DNA from: Achromobacter xylosoxidans
GTDB lineage: Bacteria > Pseudomonadota > Gammaproteobacteria > Burkholderiales > Burkholderiaceae_B
Direction: 5' to 3'
Assembly: GCF_001457475.1 (NCBI RefSeq)
Contig: NZ_LN831029.1
Span: 5,828,001-5,892,000 of the forward strand
Length of the DNA: 64,000 nt
Shown here: positions 56,497 to 64,000 of the stretch, one piece after another
How positions within the stretch are numbered: position 1 is the first letter of the stretch
Layout of the letters: each line of letters opens with the position of its first letter
Notes under the pieces: generated by a model
The model's database searches: none
Seen by the model: the letters and a program-made list of their open reading frames with translations, nothing else
What the model was told of the DNA's origin: nothing
Position numbers and translations under genes: made by a program

Positions 56497-56525
56497 GGCA
56501 AGTCCACCCCAACGAGCGTTGCGCC

Positions 56526-57365
56526 ATGAGCCTAGCTGTCGACCGCATGCCTGCCTCCCCCCGTTGTCATCGCTTATTGTTGACCGGCGCCGCTGGCAAC
56601 CTGGGCCGGGTACTGCGACCGCGCCTGAAGGCCTGCGCCGACGTGCTGCGGGTTTCCGACGTCGCGGCCATGGCGCCCGCCGCCCCCGGCGAGGAAGTCG
56701 TGCCCTGCGACCTGGCCGACCCCGCCGCCGTCTCCGAGCTGGTGCGCGGCGCCGACGCCATTGTGCACCTGGGCGGCGTTTCCGTGGAGCGTTCTTTCGA
56801 GGAAATCCTGCCGGCCAATATCCAGGGGGTCTACCACGTCTACGAAGCCGCCCGCGTCCATGGCGTGCGGCGCGTGGTGTTCGCCAGCTCCAACCACGTC
56901 ATCGGCTTCTATGAACAGGGCGCCCGGCTGGACGCCGACGCGCCGTTGCGGCCCGATGGCTACTACGGCCTGAGCAAGGCCTACGGCGAGAACCTGTCGC
57001 GCTTCTACTACGACCGCTACGGCATCGAGACGGTCTGCCTGCGCATCGGCTCGTCGTTTCCCGAGCCCAAGGATCGCCGCATGATGGTCACCTGGCTCAG
57101 CTACGACGACCTGACCGACCTGGTGGTGCGATCGCTGTTCACGCCGAACGTCGGTCACCTGATCGCCTATGGCGCCTCGGCCAACCGCGACAGCTGGTGG
57201 GACAACCACCGCGCCGCCGCGCTGGGTTTCGCGCCCAAGGATTCCTCCGAAGCCTTTCGCGCGCAGGTCGAGGCGCAAGCGCCCCTGCCCGCCGACGATC
57301 CCGCCGGACGCTTCCAGGGCGGCGCCTTCGTCAAGGCCGGCCCCTTCCCCTTTCCCCCGCGCTGA
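56526..57365 (+). CDS. udh: uronate dehydrogenase (NAD-dependent)
   Basis: The 279-residue short-chain/extended dehydrogenase has the nucleotide motif LLTGAAGNLGRVLRPRL, ADAIVHLGGVSVERSFEEILPANI, VVFASSNHVIGFY, and the catalytic YYGLSKAYGE (YxxxK). The combination, including the SSxHVIGFY and SFPEPKDRRMMVTWLSYDDLTDLV segments, matches bacterial uronate dehydrogenases. These oxidise galacturonate or glucuronate to the aldarolactone. The gene sits directly after the promoter/operator and before an SMP-30 lactonase, which fits the oxidative uronate route. Confidence 0.88.
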   Translation: MSLAVDRMPASPRCHRLLLTGAAGNLGRVLRPRLKACADVLRVSDVAAMAPAAPGEEVVPCDLADPAAVSELVRGADAIVHLGGVSVERSFEEILPANIQGVYHVYEAARVHGVRRVVFASSNHVIGFYEQGARLDADAPLRPDGYYGLSKAYGENLSRFYYDRYGIETVCLRIGSSFPEPKDRRMMVTWLSYDDLTDLVVRSLFTPNVGHLIAYGASANRDSWWDNHRAAALGFAPKDSSEAFRAQVEAQAPLPADDPAGRFQGGAFVKAGPFPFPPR

Positions 57366-57383
57366 TTTCGTCCCCGGCCCATC

Positions 57384-58265
57384 ATGGCGACCCACGCTGA
57401 ACGCATCGGAACCCTGCTCTGCGGCGTGGGCGAAAGCCCGGTGTGGCGCGCCGCCGACCAGGCGTTCCACTGGACCGACATCCCCGGCCGCGCGCTGTGG
57501 CGCTGGACGCCCGCGAGCGGCCGGCTCGATCACTGGACGTTGCCGCAGATGGCCGGCTGCATCGCCCCGCGCGGGGACGGCTGGCTGCTGGCGATGGAGG
57601 ACGGCCTGTATGAATGCGGGCCGCTGGTGGCCGGCCAGGCCTGCCAGCCGCGGCCGCTGGCCCCGGTGCGTCACGACGCGCCCGGCATGCGCTTCAACGA
57701 CGGTCGCTGCGACCGCCAGGGCCGCTTCCTGGCCGGCACCATGGTCATGGACATGGGCCTGGCGCGCAACGCCGGCAAGCTCTACCGGCACGGTCCCGGC
57801 GAGGCACTGGAGGCCATCGTCGACGACCTGATCGTGCCCAACGGCCTGGCCTTCAGTCCGGACGGCAAGACCATGTACCTGTCCGACTCGCACCCGTCGC
57901 GGCAGGTGGTCTGGGCCTTCGACTACGACATCGACGGCGGCCCGCTCCGCAACCGCCGCGTCTTCATCCCGAGACTGCCGGCCGGCCGGCCCGATGGCGC
58001 CGCGGTCGACGCCGACGGCTGCTACTGGATCTGCGGCAACGAGGCCGGCCGCATCTACCGCTACACGCCGGACGGCCGCCTTGACCGCAGCCTGGAGGTG
58101 CCGGCCGCCCGCGTCGCCATGTGCGCGTTCGGCGGCCCCGACCTGGACCTGCTGCTGGTCACTTCGATCCGCCCCGCCGATGCCGCCCCCGATTCCATCG
58201 CCGGCGCCGTCTTCATCCTGCGCCCCGGCGCGCGGGGCCTGGAGGAAACCGCAAGCGCCGGTTAG
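57384..58265 (+). CDS. SMP-30/gluconolactonase-family lactonase
   Basis: The 293-residue six-bladed propeller protein shows LLCGVGESPVWRAADQAFHWTDIPG (metal-ligand Glu in GESP), MRFNDGRCDRQGRFLAGTM (Asn-Asp-Gly ligands), VPNGLAFSPDGKTMYLSDSHPS and RLPAGRPDGAAVDADGCYWI (second Asp). It starts 18 bp after udh. In this context it should hydrolyse the aldarolactone made by uronate dehydrogenase to the open aldarate; no aldarate dehydratase is visible in the window. Confidence 0.9.
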   Translation: MATHAERIGTLLCGVGESPVWRAADQAFHWTDIPGRALWRWTPASGRLDHWTLPQMAGCIAPRGDGWLLAMEDGLYECGPLVAGQACQPRPLAPVRHDAPGMRFNDGRCDRQGRFLAGTMVMDMGLARNAGKLYRHGPGEALEAIVDDLIVPNGLAFSPDGKTMYLSDSHPSRQVVWAFDYDIDGGPLRNRRVFIPRLPAGRPDGAAVDADGCYWICGNEAGRIYRYTPDGRLDRSLEVPAARVAMCAFGGPDLDLLLVTSIRPADAAPDSIAGAVFILRPGARGLEETASAG

Positions 58266-58385
58266 CACCCGACCGTGGCGCCCCAAGCGCCCACGCACGA
58301 GTAGTAAGCAGGTCCGTACACATCGAAGAGCTTCGGGGCCGCAACGGCCCTCAACGAAACGCCGTACTCCCAACCGGAGGTAGAC

Positions 58386-59363
58386 ATGTTGCGCCCGACC
58401 CTGACCCGCGCCATCCTGGCCGCGGCCGCCTTGCTGACGCTGATTCCCGCCACCCATGCCGCCGAGCTGCGTTCGGCGGACATCCATCCCGACGATTACC
58501 CCACCGTGCAGGCCGTGCGCCAGTTCGGCGAGCTGGTCAAGCAGCGCACCAACGGCCGCATCACCGTCAAGGTGTATGCGGGCGGCGCGCTCGGCAACGA
58601 AGACGACTCGATCGAACAGGTGAAGCTGGGCGCGCTGGCCATGGCGCGCGTCTCCAGCGCCGCCATGCACAACATCTGCCAGACCACGCGCGTGCCATCG
58701 CTGCCGTTCCTGTTCCGCTCGAAAGAGCATCTGCACAAGGTGCTGGACAGCGAGATCGGCGAACGGATCCTGAAGTCCTGCGAGTCGGCCGGCTTCGTCG
58801 GCCTGGCCTGGTACGACAGCGGCTCGCGCTCGATGTACACGCGCAACAAGCCGATCAAGACACTGGCCGACGCCAAGGGCATGAAGATCCGGGTGCAGCA
58901 GTCGGACCTGTCGGTGGCGATGGTGGAAGCCATGGGCGGCAACGCCACGCCGATGCCGATGGGCGAGGTCTACACCTCGCTCAAGACCGGGCTGGTGGAC
59001 GCGGCCGAGAACAACTACCCCAGCTACGAAAGCGCGCATCACTACGAGGTCGCCAAGTACTACGCGCTGACCGAGCACACCATGACGCCGGAAATACTGA
59101 TCTTTTCCAAGCGCCAATGGGACAAGCTGTCGGCCGAGGACCAGAAGGTCCTGCGCGAGGCCGCGCGCGAGTCGGTGCCGTACATGCGCAAGCTGTGGGA
59201 CGAGCGCGAGCAGAAGTCGCGCGCCGTGGTCGAGAAGGCCGGCTCGCAGATCGTCGAGGTGGACAAGGCCTCGTTCCAGGCGGCGATGAAACCGGTGTAC
59301 GACCGCTTCGTCACCACGCCCGACATGAAAGACCTGGTCGCCAAGATCCAGGCCGTCCAATAA
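58386..59363 (+). CDS. dctP: TRAP transporter solute-binding protein DctP
   Basis: The 325-residue periplasmic protein has a signal peptide (RAILAAAALLTLIPATHA) and the DctP fold. Visible family features are HPDDYPTVQAVRQFGELVKQRTNGRI, GSRSMYTRNKPIKTLADAKGMKIRVQQSDL with the ligand-binding Arg of KIRV, and GLVDAAENNYPSYESAHHYEVAKYYALTEH. A GGAGG site precedes the ATG. It lies between the lactonase and DctQ genes and probably binds a hexuronate or aldarate; DctP proteins commonly bind sugar acids. Confidence 0.93.
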   Translation: MLRPTLTRAILAAAALLTLIPATHAAELRSADIHPDDYPTVQAVRQFGELVKQRTNGRITVKVYAGGALGNEDDSIEQVKLGALAMARVSSAAMHNICQTTRVPSLPFLFRSKEHLHKVLDSEIGERILKSCESAGFVGLAWYDSGSRSMYTRNKPIKTLADAKGMKIRVQQSDLSVAMVEAMGGNATPMPMGEVYTSLKTGLVDAAENNYPSYESAHHYEVAKYYALTEHTMTPEILIFSKRQWDKLSAEDQKVLREAARESVPYMRKLWDEREQKSRAVVEKAGSQIVEVDKASFQAAMKPVYDRFVTTPDMKDLVAKIQAVQ

Positions 59364-59372
59364 GGAATCCAC

Positions 59373-59936
59373 ATGTTGGCTACCTCCACCAATGACCCGG
59401 ATGTCGCGGCGGGGGGCCGGGCGCATGCCCTGGCTGCCCCGCTGGACGCCTACACCCGGGGCTGCGCCCGGCTGGCGCGGCTGTGCATGTGGACCAGCGT
59501 GTTCGGCCTGGTCTGCCTGATCGTCGCGGTATCGCTGCAGATCTTCGGCCGCCATGTGTTGAACAGCACCCCCACCTGGGCCGAGAGCCTGGCGCTGCTG
59601 CTGGTGCTGTACGTCACCATGCTCGGCGCCGCCGTCGGCGTGCGCGATGCCGGCCACATCGGCTTCGAATCGCTGGTCGACGCCTTGCCGGTGGCCGGCC
59701 AGCGGCGCCTGAAGATCTTCATCCACCTGCTGGTGCTGCTGTTCGGCGCGCTGATGGCGTGGAACTGCGCCCTGCTGGCCGAATCCGTGTGGGCCTACAA
59801 GATTCCCAACCTGGGTATTTCCAACGGCTGGAAGTACGTGCCCGCGGCCCTGTCCGGCGTGCTGATCGCGCTGTTCTCGGTCGAGCACGTCATCGCCCTG
59901 TTGCGCAACCAAAAGGTGGTACCGGCATGGCGCTGA
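59373..59936 (+). CDS. dctQ: TRAP transporter small permease DctQ
   Basis: The 187-residue protein has four membrane helices: MWTSVFGLVCLIVAVSLQIFGRHVL, SLALLLVLYVTMLGAAVGVRDAGHIGFE (a family hallmark), LKIFIHLLVLLFGALMAWNCALL, and WKYVPAALSGVLIALFSVEHVIAL. It pairs with DctM in the membrane. It begins 9 bp after dctP and overlaps dctM by 10 bp. Confidence 0.93.
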   Translation: MLATSTNDPDVAAGGRAHALAAPLDAYTRGCARLARLCMWTSVFGLVCLIVAVSLQIFGRHVLNSTPTWAESLALLLVLYVTMLGAAVGVRDAGHIGFESLVDALPVAGQRRLKIFIHLLVLLFGALMAWNCALLAESVWAYKIPNLGISNGWKYVPAALSGVLIALFSVEHVIALLRNQKVVPAWR

Positions 59937-61210
59937 CCCTACTCTCCTTCACCTTCATGGGTTTCCTGGTGATCGGCGTGCCGGTGGCGTTCGCCATCGG
60001 GCTGTCGTCGATCACCGCGATCATGTACGAGGACCTGCCGCTGGCGGTGGCCTTCCAGCAGATGACCTCGGGCATGAACGCGTTTTCGTTCCTGGCCATC
60101 CCGTTCTTCATCTTCACCGGCGAGCTGATGCTGTACGGCGGCATCGCCGACCGCATCGTGGCGTTCGCCAAATCGCTGGTGGGCCACGTGCGCGGCGGCC
60201 TTGGCATGTCCAACGTGGTGGCCTGCACGCTGTTCGGCGGCGTGTCCGGATCGCCGGTGGCGGACGTCTCGGCGATGGGTTCGGTGATGATCCCGATGAT
60301 GAAGCGCGAGGGCTACCACGCCGACTACGCGGTCAACGTCACCACCCACGCGGCGCTGGTGGGCGCGCTGATGCCGACCAGCCACAACATCATCATCTAC
60401 ACCCTGGCGGCGGGCGGCAAGGTGTCGATCGCGGCGCTGATCGCGGCCGGCGTGGTGCCGGCGCTGATCCTGACGCTGTGCAACCTGGCCGCGGCGTATT
60501 TCGTGGCGCGCAGCCGCGGCTATCCGGCCGGCACGTTTCCCGGCTGGCACATCGTGGCGCGCTCGCTGGTGGCCGCCCTGCCGGGGCTGTTCGTGGTGGT
60601 GCTGATCATCGTCGGCATCCTGAGCGGTGTCTTCACGGCCACGGAATCGGCCGCGGTGGCCGTGCTGTACGCGCTGGCGCTGACGATCTTCGTCTACCGC
60701 TCGCTGACCTGGGACCAGTTCGTGCGCGCCGCCAGCAAGGCGGTCAAGACGACCGGCGTGGTGCTGCTGCTGATCGGTATTTCGGCCACCTTCGGCTATC
60801 TGATCAGTTTCTACGGCGTGGCCGAGAAGACCGGCGCGCTGATGGCCTCGATCTCCACCAGCCCGTGGGCGATCTTCCTGATGGTCAACATCATCCTGTT
60901 CGTGCTGGGCACTTTCCTGGACATGGCGGCGACCATCCTGATCTGCACGCCCATCTTCCTGCCGATCTGCATGCAGTACGGCATGGGGCCGGTGCAGTTC
61001 GGCATGGTGATGCTGCTGAACTGCGCGCTGGGCCTGAACACGCCGCCGGTGGGCACCACCCAGTTCGTGGGCTGCGCCATCGGCGGAGTCTCGGTCGGCA
61101 CGGTGATGCGGACCATCTGGCCGTTCTACGGCGCGTTGCTGGCCGCGCTGGCGCTGGTCACCTACGTGCCGGCGTTCTCGCTATGGCTGCCAGGCCTGCT
61201 GCTCAATTGA
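59927..61210 (+). CDS. dctM: TRAP transporter large permease DctM
   Basis: The 427-residue protein has about 12 membrane segments and family motifs FSFLAIPFFIFTGELMLYGGIADRIV, LFGGVSGSPVADVSAMGSVMIPMMKREGY, and LNCALGLNTPPVGTTQFVGCAIGGVS. Start at 59927 inside dctQ; the longer open frame upstream is the wrong frame of dctQ. It carries the substrate across with sodium-coupled energy. The last 49 bp overlap the convergent PAP2 gene. Confidence 0.95.
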   Translation: MALTLLSFTFMGFLVIGVPVAFAIGLSSITAIMYEDLPLAVAFQQMTSGMNAFSFLAIPFFIFTGELMLYGGIADRIVAFAKSLVGHVRGGLGMSNVVACTLFGGVSGSPVADVSAMGSVMIPMMKREGYHADYAVNVTTHAALVGALMPTSHNIIIYTLAAGGKVSIAALIAAGVVPALILTLCNLAAAYFVARSRGYPAGTFPGWHIVARSLVAALPGLFVVVLIIVGILSGVFTATESAAVAVLYALALTIFVYRSLTWDQFVRAASKAVKTTGVVLLLIGISATFGYLISFYGVAEKTGALMASISTSPWAIFLMVNIILFVLGTFLDMAATILICTPIFLPICMQYGMGPVQFGMVMLLNCALGLNTPPVGTTQFVGCAIGGVSVGTVMRTIWPFYGALLAALALVTYVPAFSLWLPGLLLN

Positions 61211-61947
61211 GCAATCGATACGGAGGCGGGGCGACCGCCCGTCCCGTGCAGCACCGGCCAAAAGAACAGCGCGGCCAGCAGCCACATCAGGGCGGCCGAC
61301 CACAGCGTCTGGCTGAGGAAGTGCGCGCCCTGCAGGATGCGCACGGCTGAAAACGCCAGCCCGGCGGCGATGCCCGCCGCCAGCCCCCACCAGCGCCAAC
61401 CCGGCCGCCCGACGGCCCAGCCGGCGAAATACAGGGCCAGCAGCGAATAGCCGGCGCCGGCATGGCCGCTGGGCAGCGCGCCGCCGGCCTTGCCACGATC
61501 CCAGGTCCACCACGACTGCGGATAGGGGGTGTAGCCGCCCAGCGTGTCCAGGTCGTAGGGCCGCGGCAGCGTGGTGTAGTGCTTGAGCTGGGTGATGGCC
61601 AGCTGCCCCGCCATACAGGTCAATGCCAACGCCAGCGCCGGCCCGCGCAGGGAGCGCCAGGCGGGAATGCGATAGCTGGCCGCCGCGACGGCAATGGCCC
61701 CCAGCCCGATGCCGATCGGCAGGGCCAGCACCATGCGGTGGCCGATCAGTTCCAGCCAGCGGTTGGTGTGCAACGGGAAATCGTCCAACGCCGGGTTGAA
61801 CAGGGCGCGCGCGATGGCCAGGTCCCACCCCGACGCATTGGCCCACCAGGCCAGGCACGCCAGGAACAACGTCACGCCCAGCACGTGCGTGGCCAGGTAG
61901 GCGGCGGGCGTCGGCCGGGTGGCCGCGGGAGGGGACAGGGACGACAT
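61162..61947 (-). CDS. PAP2-family phosphatase (lipid phosphatase-like)
   Basis: The 261-residue membrane protein contains the three PAP2 motifs: KHYTTLPRP (KxxxxxxRP), GGALPSGHAGAGYSLLALY (PSGH), and SAVRILQGAHFLSQTLW (SRx5H-like, with catalytic His). About five or six membrane helices are present. It follows the histidine kinase on the same strand after 114 bp, a layout seen for lipid A phosphatases controlled by PmrAB-like systems. Undecaprenyl diphosphate or other lipid phosphate are alternative substrates. Confidence 0.88.
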   Translation of the reverse strand: MSSLSPPAATRPTPAAYLATHVLGVTLFLACLAWWANASGWDLAIARALFNPALDDFPLHTNRWLELIGHRMVLALPIGIGLGAIAVAAASYRIPAWRSLRGPALALALTCMAGQLAITQLKHYTTLPRPYDLDTLGGYTPYPQSWWTWDRGKAGGALPSGHAGAGYSLLALYFAGWAVGRPGWRWWGLAAGIAAGLAFSAVRILQGAHFLSQTLWSAALMWLLAALFFWPVLHGTGGRPASVSIAQLSSRPGSHSENAGT

Positions 61948-62061
61948 GTGGGACGCGATGGAGGGCGCTCGGCCGAAGCGGACAGCTTAGGCGGCCGATA
62001 GTCGAAAATTCGTCAAATTCCGCCCACCGGGGGGAGCCTCGCCCCCGGCGTTGCGCCCCGA

Positions 62062-63390
62062 CTACGCCGTCGCGTCCGCCGCGTTCAGGCGCAGGCTGAA
62101 GCGCGTGCCCCGTTGGGGGCCTTCGCGGGAAGAATCCACGGTCAAGGTCCAGCCCTGCATGTCGCAGACCCGCTTGGCGATGGCCAGCCCCAGGCCACGC
62201 GCGGTTTCGTCCCGGCCCGCGGCGGCCGAATCCCGCAGCCGCCCGCTGTAGTAGCGGCGGAACAGGAAGGGCAGGTCGCCGGCGTCGATGCCCTTGCCAT
62301 CGTCGCCCAGCTGCAACACGCCATCCTCGCCCAGGCTGGCGGTCAGCGTGGCGGGCGCGGCATGTTCGATGGCGTTGCGCACCAGGTTGCGCAGCACCGT
62401 CAGCAAGGCATAACGGTCCAGAACGCGGATGTGCTCGGGCGGGATGCGGTTGTCGAAACGCAGCTGGGCCACGCCGGCCTGGGATTCGTAGCCGCGCCAG
62501 GCGTCCTGCATGCAGTCGGCCAGGTCGACCGGCTCCGGCGGACGCATCTGGTCGCGAGCCATGGCGCGCGCGCTTTCAAGACAGACGATGACGTCGTCGA
62601 CGTTGTCCATGACCCGTGTCAGCCGCTGGCGCTGGTCCGCGGTCAGGTCCTGGGTCAGAAGCATCAGCTCGCTGTCGGAGCGGATCGCCGCCAGCGGGGT
62701 GCGGACTTCGTGGCTGAGGTTGCCGGCGAACTCGCGTTCGCGCGCGATCGAGCGGTCGACCTGGTTCTGCACCCGGTTGAAGGCCTCGATCAGCCGGCCG
62801 GCCTCGTCGTCGCGCGTCACCGCCAGGTCGGGCGAGCCGGGCGCCCAGGTCGAGAGCCGGTCGGTCAGGTCCAGCAAGGGGCCCACCGCCACCGCCGCCA
62901 CGCGCCGCGACAGGGCATACGCGCCCACCACGCAGATCGCCCCCACGCCCAGCACGATCAACCCGAAATCGTGCACCCGTTCCTCATTGTCGGTGGCGTC
63001 GTACAGCAGGTAGACCTTGCCCGTGCCGGTCTCGGCCACCATCACGTGCCAGGTATAGGCTCCGGGCTCGATCAGGTGCAGGCCGTTGTCCAGGCCGCGT
63101 ATCTCCTCGGGCATGCCGGCCGGGGCCTCGCCGTCGGCGCTGAGCCAGGCGCGCATGGAGCCGCCCAGCTCACGGGCGCCGTGGCGCGGCAGGAACTGGT
63201 CGCTGGTGCGCGCGTGCTGCACCAGGCGGTCCATTTCGGTATTGAGGATGTCGTTGACCAGGTCGTCCTCCATCTGGTCGAACGTCAGGTAGGCGAGCAA
63301 CGCCAGCGCCGTCACGAACAAGGCCACGGTGCCGGTCAGCGCCCACACCACGCGTTGCGTGAGGGTGCCGCCCCCCGCGAAGCGGCTCAT
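62062..63390 (-). CDS. two-component sensor histidine kinase
   Basis: The 442-residue kinase starts at ATG 63390 (MSRFAGGGTLTQRV); the longer frame is antisense or wrong-frame. Two membrane segments (VVWALTGTVALFVTALALLAYL and GLIVLGVGAICVVGAYAL) flank a periplasmic domain of about 130 residues. HAMP follows, then the H-box FAGNLSHEVRTPLAAIRSDSELM, N-box LRNLVRNAIEHA, G1 DDGKGIDAG and G2 GRDETARGLGLAIAKRVC. Its ATG overlaps the stop of the response regulator gene (ATGA). Confidence 0.95.
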   Translation of the reverse strand: MSRFAGGGTLTQRVVWALTGTVALFVTALALLAYLTFDQMEDDLVNDILNTEMDRLVQHARTSDQFLPRHGARELGGSMRAWLSADGEAPAGMPEEIRGLDNGLHLIEPGAYTWHVMVAETGTGKVYLLYDATDNEERVHDFGLIVLGVGAICVVGAYALSRRVAAVAVGPLLDLTDRLSTWAPGSPDLAVTRDDEAGRLIEAFNRVQNQVDRSIAREREFAGNLSHEVRTPLAAIRSDSELMLLTQDLTADQRQRLTRVMDNVDDVIVCLESARAMARDQMRPPEPVDLADCMQDAWRGYESQAGVAQLRFDNRIPPEHIRVLDRYALLTVLRNLVRNAIEHAAPATLTASLGEDGVLQLGDDGKGIDAGDLPFLFRRYYSGRLRDSAAAGRDETARGLGLAIAKRVCDMQGWTLTVDSSREGPQRGTRFSLRLNAADATA

Positions 63391-64000
63391 GCGGCGCTCC
63401 CGTCGGCGACCAGGCGCCAGCCCGTGCCATGCAGGGTTTCGATGCCGTCGAAGCCGGCGTCGGCCAGCGCGCGACGCAGCAGGTGCACCTGGCTGCGCAG
63501 CGCGTCGGAAGACGGCGGTTCGCTGCCCCACAACTGCGATTCCAGTTCCTCGCGCGAGACCACCCGCCCCGGGTCGCGCAGCAGCGCTTCCAGGATGAGG
63601 GTCGCCTTGCGCGTCAGGTGGACAGGCTTGCCGCCGATCGACGCCGTGCGGCTGCGGGTGTCGTAGGCCAGGTCGCCGAAAACACGCACCGTGTCCACGG
63701 TCGACCCCTTGGCGCGCTGGATCAGCGCGAGCAGGCGGGCCTCGACTTCCAGCAAGGCGAACGGCTTGGTCAGGTAGTCGTCGGCGCCGTGCGAGAAACC
63801 GGCCAGCTTGTCTTCCAGGCTGTCGCGCGCGGTCAACACCAGCACCGGCACCGGCAGACGCCTGTCGGCGCGCAGCGCGTGCAGCACCGCATGGCCGTCC
63901 ATGCCAGGCAGGCCGATGTCCAGGATCACGGCGTCGAAACGCTGTTCCTCCAGGCGCTGCAGGCCGGCGGGGCCGCTATAGGCCACGTCCGGCAGGAATC
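63387..64000 (-). CDS. OmpR/PhoB-type response regulator (5' end outside window)
   Basis: About 203 codons are visible; the frame is open to the window edge, so the first 20-25 residues (with the acidic pair) are missing. The receiver shows the phospho-acceptor Asp in AVILDIGLPGMDG, PVLVLTARD and the Lys of YLTKPFALLE. The C-terminal winged helix follows (VHLTRKATLILEALLRDPGRVVSREELESQLWGSEPPSSDALRSQVHLLRRAL ... LHGTGWRL). It is translationally coupled to the kinase. Confidence 0.95.
   Translation of the reverse strand, partial: FLPDVAYSGPAGLQRLEEQRFDAVILDIGLPGMDGHAVLHALRADRRLPVPVLVLTARDSLEDKLAGFSHGADDYLTKPFALLEVEARLLALIQRAKGSTVDTVRVFGDLAYDTRSRTASIGGKPVHLTRKATLILEALLRDPGRVVSREELESQLWGSEPPSSDALRSQVHLLRRALADAGFDGIETLHGTGWRLVADGSAA

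Overview
The window is a chromosomal segment from a GC-rich betaproteobacterium. Gene content and order (a ymdB-free TPR protein-lolB-ispE-tRNA-Gln-prs-rplY-pth block, CYTH/CHAD-ftsY-rsmD-coaD-ferredoxin, TRAP transporters, homogentisate genes, FadR-type regulators) point to the Alcaligenaceae, most likely Achromobacter or Bordetella. The genus is an inference from protein resemblance, not a proven assignment.

Layout. 1-1206 holds the 5' part of a very large ESPR-type autotransporter. 1.5-7.5 kb holds core genes: a CYTH/CHAD protein, ftsY diverging from rsmD with overlapping start codons, coaD, a YfhL-type ferredoxin and a BenE-type permease. 7.5-18 kb holds envelope and transport genes: a lone MOSC N-terminal domain, AsmA, an MFS efflux pump with its MarR regulator and a perfect palindromic operator, a DUF2938 membrane protein, an ABC-F ATPase and a TonB-dependent siderophore receptor.

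18-34.6 kb is foreign DNA. A DUF1016 nuclease operon lies at its left edge. Then comes what looks like a 14.9 kb integrated element, bounded by a 13-bp direct repeat (19660-19672 and 34592-34604, the latter over the stop codon of ychF), with clusters of TACCCCC sites just inside both ends. It carries an ICE-type STY4528 replication protein, an integrase-domain protein, a frameshifted P4-type integrase, and one tightly coupled leftward operon: Fic, a 45-residue small ORF, HsdR, HsdM, a C-terminally extended HsdS, an SMC-like ATPase and an HNH nuclease (PtuA/PtuB-like pair). Nine near-identical AAATGGGGTAAT-type sites lie in front of fic and in front of the DUF1016 operon.

34.6-45.5 kb returns to the core: ychF, a CPBP protease, pth, rplY, prs, tRNA-Gln, ispE, an inserted chemoreceptor, lolB, a TPR protein and mutM. 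45.6-52.5 kb is an aromatic catabolic cluster (MBL-fold protein, FAD hydroxylase, DUF2783, LysR, hmgA, fahA), plausibly feeding homogentisate to fumarate and acetoacetate. 52.5-55.5 kb has an acyltransferase and an LTA-synthase-like sulfatase. 55.7-61.2 kb is a hexuronate oxidation and uptake cluster (FadR regulator, uronate dehydrogenase, SMP-30 lactonase, TRAP DctPQM) with a strong promoter and an operator in the divergent gap. 61.2-64 kb has a PAP2 phosphatase and a two-component system that runs off the window.
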